Assembly: GCA_903901425.1 (NCBI GenBank)
Contig: CAIURC010000170.1
Coordinates: 1 to 48,861, forward strand
DNA length: 48,861 nt
Direction of reading: 5' to 3'
From: an uncultured Spartobacteria bacterium
GTDB lineage: Bacteria; Verrucomicrobiota; Verrucomicrobiia; Chthoniobacterales; Chthoniobacteraceae
Shown here: piece by piece, positions 38,046-46,776 of the stretch
How positions within the stretch are numbered: position 1 is the first letter of the stretch
How the letters are laid out: the number at the start of each line of letters is the position of its first letter
Program-made: the position numbers and the translations under genes
Notes under the pieces: model-generated
Seen by the model: only the letters and a program-made list of their open reading frames with translations
What the model was told of the DNA's origin: nothing
Databases searched by the model: none

Positions 38046-38807
38046 TCACAAGGCCTGTGGGCGAAACTGACGAAGCGCTCCCGTGACGGGATCCACCTGA
38101 AGCGTGTAATAGTTGATGGGACGCCCGTTCTTGTCCCGGACGGTGTCCTGCTTGGGGTTCAGTTCCGACCCGTGCAGGGTCACGTACCAGTTCCCCATTT
38201 GGGCCCCGGCAGCGGGCAAATCTGTTGATCCGTCCGGCATGAATCTGAAGGAGGTGTAGAGGTAATTCCGCCCGACTCCCCGGGGAAGCTCCGGAAGCGT
38301 GGGATCCCCGGTGGCATCCACCGGCGGCCTGACGTTCTCGTCGAGAAGGCTGGAAAGAAAACCGCCGCTGAGGATCACCGTCGTGGGGAGCCTCTGAAGA
38401 TTGCTGATCGGGGTCTGAATCCCGGAAGGCTGATTCTCAAACACCTGCATCCCTCGGAAAACCCAGCTCTTGGGATCCTTGAGATTCTCACCTGGAATCT
38501 CGGGATCTGCAAACCGATAGAACCGCAACTCCACCGGATTGTTCCGGGTCAAGGCCATCTGTCGGGCAAGCACAAACTGGTCATACAGCGACTGGGAAGC
38601 TTGAGTGAGCTGGGAACCCTTCATCATGGTCTGGGTGGCCGGAACCGTCAGTCCGATCAGAATCGCGATGACGGAACAGACCACCAGAAGCTCCACCAAC
38701 GAGAAACCCGCGCTCCGACCTAGGTGGAATCCGGTCCAAACCCCGCGGGATGCCCGGGTGAAACCTGAGGCTGGCGCTGGGCGGCCGAAGGCATTTATGA
38801 GTCTCAT
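38046..38807 (-). CDS. Pseudopilin with prepilin methylation signal, Verru_Chthon cassette D-like
   Basis: 253 aa from ATG 38807; ATG 38834 is an alternative. A long leader (34 residues) ends in the prepilin peptidase site G34-F35, followed by FSLVELLVVCSVIAILIGL with the +5 Glu39, the hydrophobic alpha-1 of a type II pseudopilin. The rest (SLYDQFVLARQMALTRNNPVE, RFYRFADPEIPGE, WYVTLHGSEL) resembles the Verrucomicrobium/Chthoniobacter cassette protein D family. The cassette's A, B and C genes and any secretion ATPase are absent from the window, so this copy seems isolated. It is divergent from the FHA cyclase gene, sharing a 169-bp promoter region. Confidence 0.82.
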   Translation of the reverse strand: MRLINAFGRPAPASGFTRASRGVWTGFHLGRSAGFSLVELLVVCSVIAILIGLTVPATQTMMKGSQLTQASQSLYDQFVLARQMALTRNNPVELRFYRFADPEIPGENLKDPKSWVFRGMQVFENQPSGIQTPISNLQRLPTTVILSGGFLSSLLDENVRPPVDATGDPTLPELPRGVGRNYLYTSFRFMPDGSTDLPAAGAQMGNWYVTLHGSELNPKQDTVRDKNGRPINYYTLQVDPVTGALRQFRPQAL

Positions 38808-38976
38808 GGGGGTATGAAAAGGGGGTGCTTGCATATCCTTCGCCTGAAATCCTACGCGTTTGGTGGGCCTCTTGCCATCCGTTTTTGGCACAAAAACGGC
38901 GCGTCCCCTTGCGCGCAGCCCAGAAGCCGGCTTGTCTGGAACGCACGCCCCCGGCACACTTGCGCACCTCCATGCC

Positions 38977-40569
38977 ATGACTTCCCCCCACGCGGCCCCA
39001 TCCGCCCCCGCAGCGCCTGTCGCATTGATCCAGTTGCGGCTCGACGACTCCTCTCTGGTCGAACACGGACTTCCCGCAGGAACCTTTATCTTGGGCCGGG
39101 ACCCGTCCTGCGATCTGGTGATTCCCTCCAAAGGCGTGTCCCGCAAACATATCCAGATCTCCCTTTCTGCAACCGGGCAGCATGTCCAAATTGAGGATCT
39201 GGGAAGCACTGCGGGGACGTTCATGGGCGCGAGCCGGATCCAGGAGAAAACCCGGCTTCCCCTGCCCTGCCAAATCCGGCTGGGTCACCTGCCCGTAAGG
39301 ATCCGCTCGGCTGAACACTCAGAGGAGGACGAGGCGTTCCGAGGGATTGGACTCAGTCTGAGTGCCGCGGACAGGCATGCGCCCTCGGTGGAGGGAATTG
39401 GCACCCGTGCGCAGCAGCGGTTGGAGCTGCTTTACGAACTGCCCCTGAGGTTCGCAGAGGAGACGGATTCAAACCGGCTTTTCACCCTGATCTTGGAACG
39501 CGTCACCGCGCTCATTCCGGGGGCTGTGCGGGGGGCGCTTCTTCTCAAGGATGGCGAGTCGCAGAACCTCGCTCTGAAGGCCAGCATCTCCCCGGGCACA
39601 CCGGCGGTGAGCCGGTCGCTCATCTTGCGGGCCGCCCAAGACCAGCAGGGGTTTATCTGGGGCGGACACCCCTCCGAACAGGCGGACGCCTCCGCGAGCA
39701 TTGCGGCACTCGGCATCCAGACGGCCATGTACGCTCCTCTGGTCTGGAAGAAGGAAACCATCGGCGTCCTTTTTTTTGATAACCCGAACCGTCCAGACGC
39801 ATTCGGGGCCGAGGACCTCCGATTCCTCATTTCAGTGGCCCATTATGCCGCTGCCGCCGTCGCCAACCAACTCCTGCAGAGCCGTTTGGAGCAGAACAAC
39901 CGGACTTTGGAGCATCTTCTCACCAACTTTTCCCCCGCCATACGCAACCAGCTCCTCGAAAAGTCCAGATCCGGACGCCTCCAGCCCGGAGGCGCAAAGT
40001 CCCGGGTTACGGTCCTTTTTTCCGATCTGCGCGGGTTCACTCGGACGGCTGCCGTTCACGATTCCGCCGTAGTGGTTGAGATGCTCAACGATTATTTCCA
40101 GGTACTCGGCGCGGAAATCTTCGCGCACGATGGAACCATCGACAAATTCATCGGGGACGGAATTCTTGCCGTGTTCGGCAGCCCGGAACCGGACCCGGAT
40201 CATGCGAGGAAAGCGGCTGCGGCCGCCGTTGCAATGCAGCGGAGGATTTCCGAGGTCAACCGGCGCCGGTCCGAATCCGGTTTGGTGTGCTGCGAGATGG
40301 GCATTGGGATCTGCACCGGGGAAGTTCTTCACGGGTTTATTGGAACCGAGGATTGCCTCCAGTACACGGTGATTGGAGACACGGTGAACATGGCTTCCCG
40401 CTATTGTGACGGAGCCAAGGCAGGCGAAGTCCTGCTTTCCCCTCTTGCAGCCGAAGCCATCGCGGGCGCTCTTCCGCTTGAACCCAGCTCAATTCCCACC
40501 AAACACGAGGGATTTCTCAATGCGTTCCGGCTTCACTGGGAGCCGGCAGAAAAATCGGCCGCCAGCTAG
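38977..40569 (+). CDS. FHA-GAF-class III nucleotide cyclase
   Basis: 530 aa from ATG 38977. An N-terminal FHA domain (about 18-108; ILGRDPSCDLVIPSKGVSRKH, DLGSTAGTF) binds phosphothreonine; the key R41, S55 and H58 are in place. A GAF domain (about 147-300; LFFDNPNRPDAFGAEDL) follows, then a helical linker and a cyclase domain (about 344-515) with metal Asp D350 (LFSDLRGFT) and D394 (KFIGDGILAVF) and substrate-binding K390. The FHA domain suggests control by a Ser/Thr kinase; one is encoded convergently right next door. The stop TAG shares bases CTAG with that kinase's stop. Cytoplasmic. Confidence 0.93.
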   Translation: MTSPHAAPSAPAAPVALIQLRLDDSSLVEHGLPAGTFILGRDPSCDLVIPSKGVSRKHIQISLSATGQHVQIEDLGSTAGTFMGASRIQEKTRLPLPCQIRLGHLPVRIRSAEHSEEDEAFRGIGLSLSAADRHAPSVEGIGTRAQQRLELLYELPLRFAEETDSNRLFTLILERVTALIPGAVRGALLLKDGESQNLALKASISPGTPAVSRSLILRAAQDQQGFIWGGHPSEQADASASIAALGIQTAMYAPLVWKKETIGVLFFDNPNRPDAFGAEDLRFLISVAHYAAAAVANQLLQSRLEQNNRTLEHLLTNFSPAIRNQLLEKSRSGRLQPGGAKSRVTVLFSDLRGFTRTAAVHDSAVVVEMLNDYFQVLGAEIFAHDGTIDKFIGDGILAVFGSPEPDPDHARKAAAAAVAMQRRISEVNRRRSESGLVCCEMGIGICTGEVLHGFIGTEDCLQYTVIGDTVNMASRYCDGAKAGEVLLSPLAAEAIAGALPLEPSSIPTKHEGFLNAFRLHWEPAEKSAAS

Positions 40570-43500
40570 TTCCGCTCCCCCCACGAAGAGGGCCCGAAAA
40601 CCTCCCACATCGGAGCTCCGCGCTGCCGCACCAAGAGCCTGCCTTCCGGTCCGGGACACAGGATGGTGGGTTCCCTCGAACCCAATCGGATCTCTCCCAA
40701 CGGACGGCCGGTGCCGGGATCCCACGCCCGGACGGTCATATCCTCAGAACTGCTGATCAAACGGCTGCTTTCCCAATCCCACGCCAGGTACAGAATCCGG
40801 CCATCGTGGGCAATAAAGTCCCGGGCGGGCTCAAGCGTTCTTCCATCCAGAAGCCGGATCCGCCGATCGCCACTGCTGCAGGCAATCCATCTCCCATCGG
40901 GCGAACCACTCAGACAGGTGATGCTGGGGGTGCGGCCACTGGCCTCCAATCGACCGTTTTTCGCATCCCACAGCCGGATCCCCCACCCGCTGGATTCCAC
41001 TTTTTCAGAGCCCTGCTCCAATGCTCCCCATTCCGCAAATCGCTCATTCCCGACCCAGAGTTTTTCGGTTTCCCCGCGGAAGGCCATGGAACGCTGATCG
41101 GCCGGGATTTCAAAAACCAGGTTTCCTGTGAAAACCTCAGACACGCTGCGGCCTTTGAGAAACCATTTTCCCTCCGGATTCAGGCACCGGGGAGTACAGC
41201 CTGCCAGCCATGGAGCATCCTGAACCCGGATTTCATCCCCCCGAATCTGAAATGCAGCGTTTTGAGCGCCGACCCCAATGAGCACCCCACCGTTGGATGC
41301 TCCAAAAATTTCATTCAACGGACCCTTTTGTTGAGATCCCAACAAGATCCGGGATTTGCCGGCGTTCCCGAGGTCTCTGTAGGCCAGCGGGTCCGTGTCC
41401 CTCCCGGTGCTGTTGAAGGCGATCCGCCCCGCATTGCCCATCCAACCGATGCTGCGTCCTGGCCACTGAATGGAAGCCAGAGGGGGCTCCTCCCGGAAGT
41501 TCCAGATCATCAGATTGCCTCTGGAGTAGACCGCAGTATGCCCGGTGCGTGGATCGACGCAGAGCCCTGGAATCTGCCCTTTGGAGCCCGGAACAAACAC
41601 TTCCCTCAGCCGGACTCCCGATTCCACATTCCAATACTGGAGACAACTCAGCCCCGCGTCACGCATCACCAGACTCACCAACTTGAGACCCGACACCCCC
41701 GACTCCATAAACTCAATTCGGAGCGCGTTGGGAACTCGGTGCCCAAACACTTTCGACCCGGTCTGGGTATCGGCCACCTCCAGTTGGCCCTGCCCCCAGT
41801 TCCAACTTGCCAGTTTCCCCCCCGAGGAACTCAGGCTGAACAGCCTTCGTGTTGGATCGAAAACGGGCGTCCGTACCCCCGTCTTCAGCACCCTGCCCGT
41901 CCGCGCTTCCATTTCACGATATGGCGCCTTGCTGGCCACCACCCTCACCTGATTTCCGTCGGGGCTGAACTCGCCCCAAACCCATCCGGGTTCCTCAATC
42001 TTTAAGCAAAGCTTTTCACTCGCCCAGTCCCATACCTCGAGATGCGTTCCGATTTCTCCCCCTTCCTTCGGCAGTTGATTCATGCCCTCAAGCAAAAGCA
42101 GACTCCCATCCCGGCTCAAACGCACGTTCAGATAGTGCAGGACTGGCAACTCGATCCCTTTGATTTTCTCCCCCTTCTCCCTCCGGAAAAAATTCACCTG
42201 TACCCCCGCGTTTTCCCGGGCCGTACACAACACTTTTCCATCTCCGCTCACCGCAAACCTCTTGATCCCAGGAGAGCGACCCGCATCCCACACCAACTCA
42301 CGCTTCCCGCTCTCACAATCCACACCCAAAATTTTCCCATCCGACTGGAGTCCCAGCAGACGCCCTGGAACCGCCGGGTCCGGGAGCACAGAGATCCAGA
42401 CATCCTTGCCGGGTGCCAGCGTCTCCACCACGCGATCCTGAGATTCCAGACGCCGGTTTAAGTATTCCCAATCCGCCTCCCGATCCGCCGCAGGGACCCG
42501 GTCCAGAGCCTCCCGCAAGGTCTCTGCTGCCGACTGCTCGTCCGCGTTCGAAGCCAAGGCCAGTTCGGCGCGCCTCGCAGATTCGCGCGCTTTTTTGGCA
42601 CTCGCTTCGGCCTCGATGGACCGCAACCGCGCAAGTTCAGCTTTCTGGAGCGCACGGGCTTCACTTTGCAAGAGACTCCATCCAAAAAAAATCCCCGCCC
42701 CGAGCAAAACCCCGGTGAGCGCTGAAACCGCACGGTTTCTGCGCACCAGCAGGAGGAGTTGACGCAGAAAACCGGCATTTTCGGCTTCCGTGGCATACCC
42801 CCGCAGATAGGCCTCAATCTCCCCCATCAACTCCACCACCCCCGGGTACCGGGATTCCTTCCGCGTGGAGAGCGCCTTTTTCAGCACCGCCCGAAGCCCC
42901 TCAGGAACCTGACGCACTCCCGAATCCGTCCGCTCCAACCGCTCCTCCCAATCCAACGACTCTGAAACCCAGGTTCCTTCTGAAACTTTGGAGAGGACCT
43001 CCTGGACGCTTCCCTCGCCCACCGGGGGGCGCAGGGACAGCAGGGAATACAACATCGCCCCGAGCGAATACACATCCGAACGCTCATCCATGTCCGACAA
43101 CCGCCCCTGAGCCTGTTCCGGTGCCATGTACTGGGGACTGCCAATCAGTGAACCTGCCAAGGTATGCCCGGCCCCGCTCCCCCCATCGCCCCCATCGCCC
43201 CCATCCCAGGCACAGCCCGGGAGCGCCGGATCCTCGCCCCGCCACTTTGCAATCCCCCAATCCATCACAAACACCTCCCCAAACTCCCCCACCATCACGT
43301 TGTCTGGCTTCAAATCCCGGTGTAAAACCCCGCGGGAATGGGCGTACGCCACCCCCTCACACACCTTGAGAAAAACCCCAAGCAACCGCCCTTGGTTGAA
43401 TTGCCGGCACACGGAATCGTCCCCTGCCCGCAGCCCCCGGATCACCTCCTGCAAGGTCCGGCCCCGAACCAGTTTCATGCTGTAGTAAGGCCTCCCATCC

Positions 43501-43910
43501 GCATCCCGCCCCAAGGCATGCACGGGCACAATGCTCGGGTGATCCAGTAGCGCAAGAACCCGCGCCTCTCGTTCAAACCGCCAGTCTCCCTCCACACCCA
43601 GCGTGCTGACCTTCAGCGCCACTTTCCTTCCCAACACCGGATCCTCGCACTCCAGCACACGCCCCATTCCTCCCCGAGCAATCTCTGCCCCCCACCGATA
43701 CCCTCCGACGCACGAACCGAGTTCCCCCTGCCGATCCAGCCGAACCGCAGAATCTGCGGAGGAAAAAACGATCGTCTGATCGGGATCTGCAGTTCCTCCA
43801 CCGCCCGCCCCCGGCAACTCGCTCCCGTGCTCGACCTCTGGCTTCGGCGCCAAAGGGGACGTTGACCCCGGGAAGGGCTGCGTTCCATTCGGGTCGAAAA
43901 TGTCTCCCAT
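40566..43910 (-). CDS. Ser/Thr protein kinase with membrane segment and C-terminal beta-propeller
   Basis: 1114 aa. Kinase domain about 70-370 with ARGGMGRVLE, ATP Lys K100, HRDLKPDNVMV, DWG (217-219) in place of DFG, and GSPQYMAPEQAQG. Between DWG and APE a Gly/Asp-rich repeat insert (about 235-250) lengthens the activation loop. The Ala-rich coiled coil (about 414-455) follows a membrane segment (about 395-413; AVSALTGVLLGAGIFFGW). The C-terminal about 600 residues are WD40-like blades (WISVLPDPAV, ITCLSGSPDGRWIACSSGD, MTVRAWDPGTGRPLGEI). If the segment spans the membrane the propeller is periplasmic and may sense a ligand. It is convergent with the FHA-cyclase gene, 4 bp overlap. Confidence 0.9.
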   Translation of the reverse strand: MGDIFDPNGTQPFPGSTSPLAPKPEVEHGSELPGAGGGGTADPDQTIVFSSADSAVRLDRQGELGSCVGGYRWGAEIARGGMGRVLECEDPVLGRKVALKVSTLGVEGDWRFEREARVLALLDHPSIVPVHALGRDADGRPYYSMKLVRGRTLQEVIRGLRAGDDSVCRQFNQGRLLGVFLKVCEGVAYAHSRGVLHRDLKPDNVMVGEFGEVFVMDWGIAKWRGEDPALPGCAWDGGDGGDGGSGAGHTLAGSLIGSPQYMAPEQAQGRLSDMDERSDVYSLGAMLYSLLSLRPPVGEGSVQEVLSKVSEGTWVSESLDWEERLERTDSGVRQVPEGLRAVLKKALSTRKESRYPGVVELMGEIEAYLRGYATEAENAGFLRQLLLLVRRNRAVSALTGVLLGAGIFFGWSLLQSEARALQKAELARLRSIEAEASAKKARESARRAELALASNADEQSAAETLREALDRVPAADREADWEYLNRRLESQDRVVETLAPGKDVWISVLPDPAVPGRLLGLQSDGKILGVDCESGKRELVWDAGRSPGIKRFAVSGDGKVLCTARENAGVQVNFFRREKGEKIKGIELPVLHYLNVRLSRDGSLLLLEGMNQLPKEGGEIGTHLEVWDWASEKLCLKIEEPGWVWGEFSPDGNQVRVVASKAPYREMEARTGRVLKTGVRTPVFDPTRRLFSLSSSGGKLASWNWGQGQLEVADTQTGSKVFGHRVPNALRIEFMESGVSGLKLVSLVMRDAGLSCLQYWNVESGVRLREVFVPGSKGQIPGLCVDPRTGHTAVYSRGNLMIWNFREEPPLASIQWPGRSIGWMGNAGRIAFNSTGRDTDPLAYRDLGNAGKSRILLGSQQKGPLNEIFGASNGGVLIGVGAQNAAFQIRGDEIRVQDAPWLAGCTPRCLNPEGKWFLKGRSVSEVFTGNLVFEIPADQRSMAFRGETEKLWVGNERFAEWGALEQGSEKVESSGWGIRLWDAKNGRLEASGRTPSITCLSGSPDGRWIACSSGDRRIRLLDGRTLEPARDFIAHDGRILYLAWDWESSRLISSSEDMTVRAWDPGTGRPLGEIRLGSREPTILCPGPEGRLLVRQRGAPMWEVFGPSSWGERN
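43182..43208. repeat. 9-bp tandem repeat coding for Gly-Asp-Gly in kinase
   Basis: Two exact copies and a partial third of CCCATCGCC, read on the minus strand as GGDGGDGG in the activation segment of the kinase at 40566-43910. In-frame repeats of this kind can change length by slippage. Confidence 0.7.
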
Positions 43911-44060
43911 TGAGCCAGAAAACTCGCAGGAAAAACGGACCGGTTCAACCCATCACTACTTCCGCTAAACCGAAGGTGGTCTGACGTTCCAGTGGCTTTT
44001 CGGAACGAAGCTGGCCAACCACCCACCCCGCCAACCGCCGCCACTTTTCTACGTTCTCAC

Positions 44061-45410
44061 CTACTTCTTCACGGGCTTTGCAGCGTCCCCTGCGCCTGCC
44101 TTCTGGAAATTAAAGCTCCAGCGCGTCTCGATCCGCCTTCCATTGACTTTTCCGCTCAGAATGACCGTGTAACTGGGGTCCTTAAGATCCTGTCCGGGAA
44201 CGCCTTCCACCACCTTGTTCTCGGCATCGTACTTGATCGGGACCAGTCCCATCCCGCTCAGACGCATCTCCAAACTCGTAGGATCCACGGCACCGAAACT
44301 CGCCACGTTTGCCCGCAGCACGGGCCGCGCCTCCAGAACCGTCTCACCCTCCATGGGTTGGGTGAGCATCGCCGTTGCCGCCAGTTGGGACACGGCCGCT
44401 GCCGGGGCCTCCATGGATCCCCCGCCACCGCCGACCATTTTGAGCGCCGCCACAAAAGTCTGGGGCTTGTTGCCTTCCACTGCATACCGGCCGAGCTGGT
44501 CTGCCGGACTGTGGTACGTCAACCGTTGGCCATAGACGGAAAAAGCCGCCTCGTAACCGGCATCCATCGCCGCCTGACGCACCTCCGGGTTGTGATTGCC
44601 ATACGGGTAAGCCAGCGTCTTTACGGCGATGCCCAGTTTCTGCTCGATCAGTTTCTTCGAAGTCCCGATCTCTTCCCGGATCCACTGGTCGTATTGCTCG
44701 GGTGTCTTGCCCTTTTTTGAACGCAGATCCGTGTGGGAAACCGTGTGGGACCCGATCTCGACGCCGGCATCGCGCATTTCAGCCAGCTCCTCCCAGCTCA
44801 TCGACTGACCTCCCGCCCTTTTCTGGCCCTTGATGTAGTCCACATAAATAAACATTGTGAACGGGTACCCGTGCTTCTTGAGCAGCGGCCAAGCGACGCT
44901 GTACCCCGACCTCCATCCGTCATCCAAGGTGATCACGCAGCTCTTCTCCGGAATCTCCATCTCCCCACGTCTCCACGCCAGAAAGTCCGCCATGGAAATC
45001 ACGCTGAAACCCTCCGCTTTCAACTGCTCGAGCTGCTTTTCAAATTCCTCCGGGCGAATCGCCATCGAATCCTTGGGCAGATTTTCAAACCGGTGGTAGC
45101 AAAGCACCATGACCGACCCCTTCGTGCTCGCTGCCGGTTTCGCAGGCGCTTCCGGTTGCTTCTGAACCACAGGTTCAGGCTTCGCTTCCACCTTGGGCTC
45201 CAAGGGCGCCGGTGTCGCCGCCGCCTGAACCGCCGGCGGTTCAGCCGGTTTCTCCTTGGCGGCAAGCATCGATTTGATCTTTCCACATCCCCCAAAGCCC
45301 AAAGCCGTCACCGCCAACAAGATTAGCCCAAACTTTCCAATTCGCCTCCCTGCGCGCCGCGTCTGAACGAGTCGGAAATGAGAGCCAGAGAATTCGGGTT
45401 TTCCAGTCAT
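44061..45410 (-). CDS. Polysaccharide deacetylase (NodB-type) lipoprotein
   Basis: 449 aa. Starts at ATG 45410; a basic N-terminus precedes a hydrophobic stretch ending in lipobox GFGGC (Cys42), followed by a Pro/Ala/Lys-rich linker (about 52-97). The NodB domain (about 100-300) has VITLDDGWRSGY with the D163-D164 pair, metal ligands H222 and H226 in SHTVSHTDL, and LAYPYGNHN. Such enzymes remove N-acetyl groups from polysaccharides such as peptidoglycan or exopolysaccharide at the cell surface. A C-terminal region (about 350-445; NVASFGAVDPTSLEMRLSG) looks like a small beta domain. Stands alone; linked to lgt function at 35174. Confidence 0.88.
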   Translation of the reverse strand: MTGKPEFSGSHFRLVQTRRAGRRIGKFGLILLAVTALGFGGCGKIKSMLAAKEKPAEPPAVQAAATPAPLEPKVEAKPEPVVQKQPEAPAKPAASTKGSVMVLCYHRFENLPKDSMAIRPEEFEKQLEQLKAEGFSVISMADFLAWRRGEMEIPEKSCVITLDDGWRSGYSVAWPLLKKHGYPFTMFIYVDYIKGQKRAGGQSMSWEELAEMRDAGVEIGSHTVSHTDLRSKKGKTPEQYDQWIREEIGTSKKLIEQKLGIAVKTLAYPYGNHNPEVRQAAMDAGYEAAFSVYGQRLTYHSPADQLGRYAVEGNKPQTFVAALKMVGGGGGSMEAPAAAVSQLAATAMLTQPMEGETVLEARPVLRANVASFGAVDPTSLEMRLSGMGLVPIKYDAENKVVEGVPGQDLKDPSYTVILSGKVNGRRIETRWSFNFQKAGAGDAAKPVKK

Positions 45411-45749
45411 AGTGAAGTGCCAGAGAAAAGTATTCCGCGCACAATACCCAAAGCCGTTGCTCTGGAAAGGGTGAACCCAAACGATTTCATGCGCAGGGGC
45501 CCGGTGCAGGTCCCGGCGTCAGAATCCTGATCCAGACTTTCATCCCGGGTACCGCTCCGGTTCTGGACTCCGGGATCCTTTCCTGCCCCCCACCTCAGTG
45601 CCTCCCATCAGAGACTTGAAGCGTCTCCGGACTCGGGCCGGCCATGGATGCATGGACCGGGGCCAGAGTTCAGCAGGAAATCGGGCTTGGCAGACCGGGC
45701 CACAGGATTGAGACTGAATATCAGTTGCATCTCAGACCCACCCATTCCC
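45411..45749. other. Divergent promoter region, no gene
   Basis: 339 bp between the deacetylase start and the chosen exbB start. The exbB frame is open back to 45648, but those residues are not membrane-like. I see no clear promoter boxes or hairpins. Confidence 0.4.
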
Positions 45750-46343
45750 ATGCTCGATCTTTTCCACAAGGGCGGCCCGATTATGTGGCCAATCCTGCTC
45801 CTGTCTGTTGCCGCACTGACGGTCGTGCTTGAACGGTTCCTGTTCATTTCCCGCGAACGGTTGCGGCGGAAACCCTCGCTGGTGGAGGATATCCTCACGG
45901 AAGTGGAAAAAGGCCGGCCTGAAACCGCCGCCCAACTCGGCAAGGAAACTCAGGATTTTGTCGCCCGGGCGCTGACCTACGCGCTCACCCACCGGGACCG
46001 CTCCTTTAGTGAGGCCATGCTCCGGGCTGCCAACTGGGAACTTAAACGGTTCAGCCGGGGCCTGACCCTGCTGGACACCACCATCACTCTGGCCCCACTC
46101 TTGGGCCTGCTCGGAACTGTGACCGGGATGATCCGCAGTTTTGGCATGCTCGGGGGCGCTGAACTGGGCGCTCCCACGGCGATTACCGGTGGAATCGCAG
46201 AGGCGCTCATTGCCACCGCATTCGGGTTGGGAGTCGCGATCACAGCCCTGCTTCCCTTCAATTACCTGAATGCGCGACTGGAAGAAGCCCGCCTCGAAAT
46301 GCAGGACGCCGCCAGCCACGTCGAGATCCACCTCTGCAAGTAA
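45750..46343 (+). CDS. exbB: ExbB/TolQ proton-channel protein
   Basis: 197 aa from ATG 45750, chosen because it puts the first membrane segment (MWPILLLSVAALTVVLERFLF) at the N-terminus. Further segments fit the MotA/TolQ/ExbB core with LGLLGTVTGMIRSFGML and TAFGLGVAITALLPFNYL. With ExbD it turns the proton gradient into work on TonB or TolA. First in a unit with exbD (6 bp gap) and tonB (16 bp after exbD), so the TonB system is more likely than Tol-Pal. No ribosome site. Confidence 0.9.
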   Translation: MLDLFHKGGPIMWPILLLSVAALTVVLERFLFISRERLRRKPSLVEDILTEVEKGRPETAAQLGKETQDFVARALTYALTHRDRSFSEAMLRAANWELKRFSRGLTLLDTTITLAPLLGLLGTVTGMIRSFGMLGGAELGAPTAITGGIAEALIATAFGLGVAITALLPFNYLNARLEEARLEMQDAASHVEIHLCK

Positions 46344-46349
46344 ATCGGA

Positions 46350-46760
46350 ATGCACATCCCCAGCCCAACCTCGAGAAAGCATGCGCGGGTGGAGATCGTG
46401 CCGCTGATCGACATCATGTTTTTCCTCCTGGCGACATTCGTCATGGTGTCGCTTTCGATGGTCAAAAACAAAGGGGTTTCCGTGATTCTGCCCGCCGCCT
46501 CCTCCGCCACCGATCAGGAGCGCCACGACCACGTGGTCATCAGCCTCTCTGATTCAGGCGGGGTCTTCCTCGACAAACAGGAGATCGATCCGACAGCACT
46601 CACCGAACACCTGCGCGTACTCTTTGCCAAAAACCCTGAACTCCGCGTCTTTATCAATGGCGATGAAAACGCCCGGCTAGGGCTCGCAATTTCCGTCCTC
46701 GACGATGCCCGAAAGCTGGGGATCACCAAGGTGGCGTTCCAGACCCGTCCCAAACCCTGA
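46350..46760 (+). CDS. exbD: ExbD/TolR-family protein
   Basis: 136 aa. A single N-terminal membrane segment carries the essential proton-carrying Asp in EIVPLIDIMFFLLATFVM; the periplasmic rest (VVISLSDSGGVFLDK, LRVFINGDENARLG, LDDARKLGITKVAFQT) is the usual ExbD/TolR domain. Works with ExbB to power TonB. Spacing of 6 bp after exbB and 16 bp before tonB makes an operon. Confidence 0.92.
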   Translation: MHIPSPTSRKHARVEIVPLIDIMFFLLATFVMVSLSMVKNKGVSVILPAASSATDQERHDHVVISLSDSGGVFLDKQEIDPTALTEHLRVLFAKNPELRVFINGDENARLGLAISVLDDARKLGITKVAFQTRPKP

Positions 46761-46776
46761 TTGCCTGAACTGCTGC

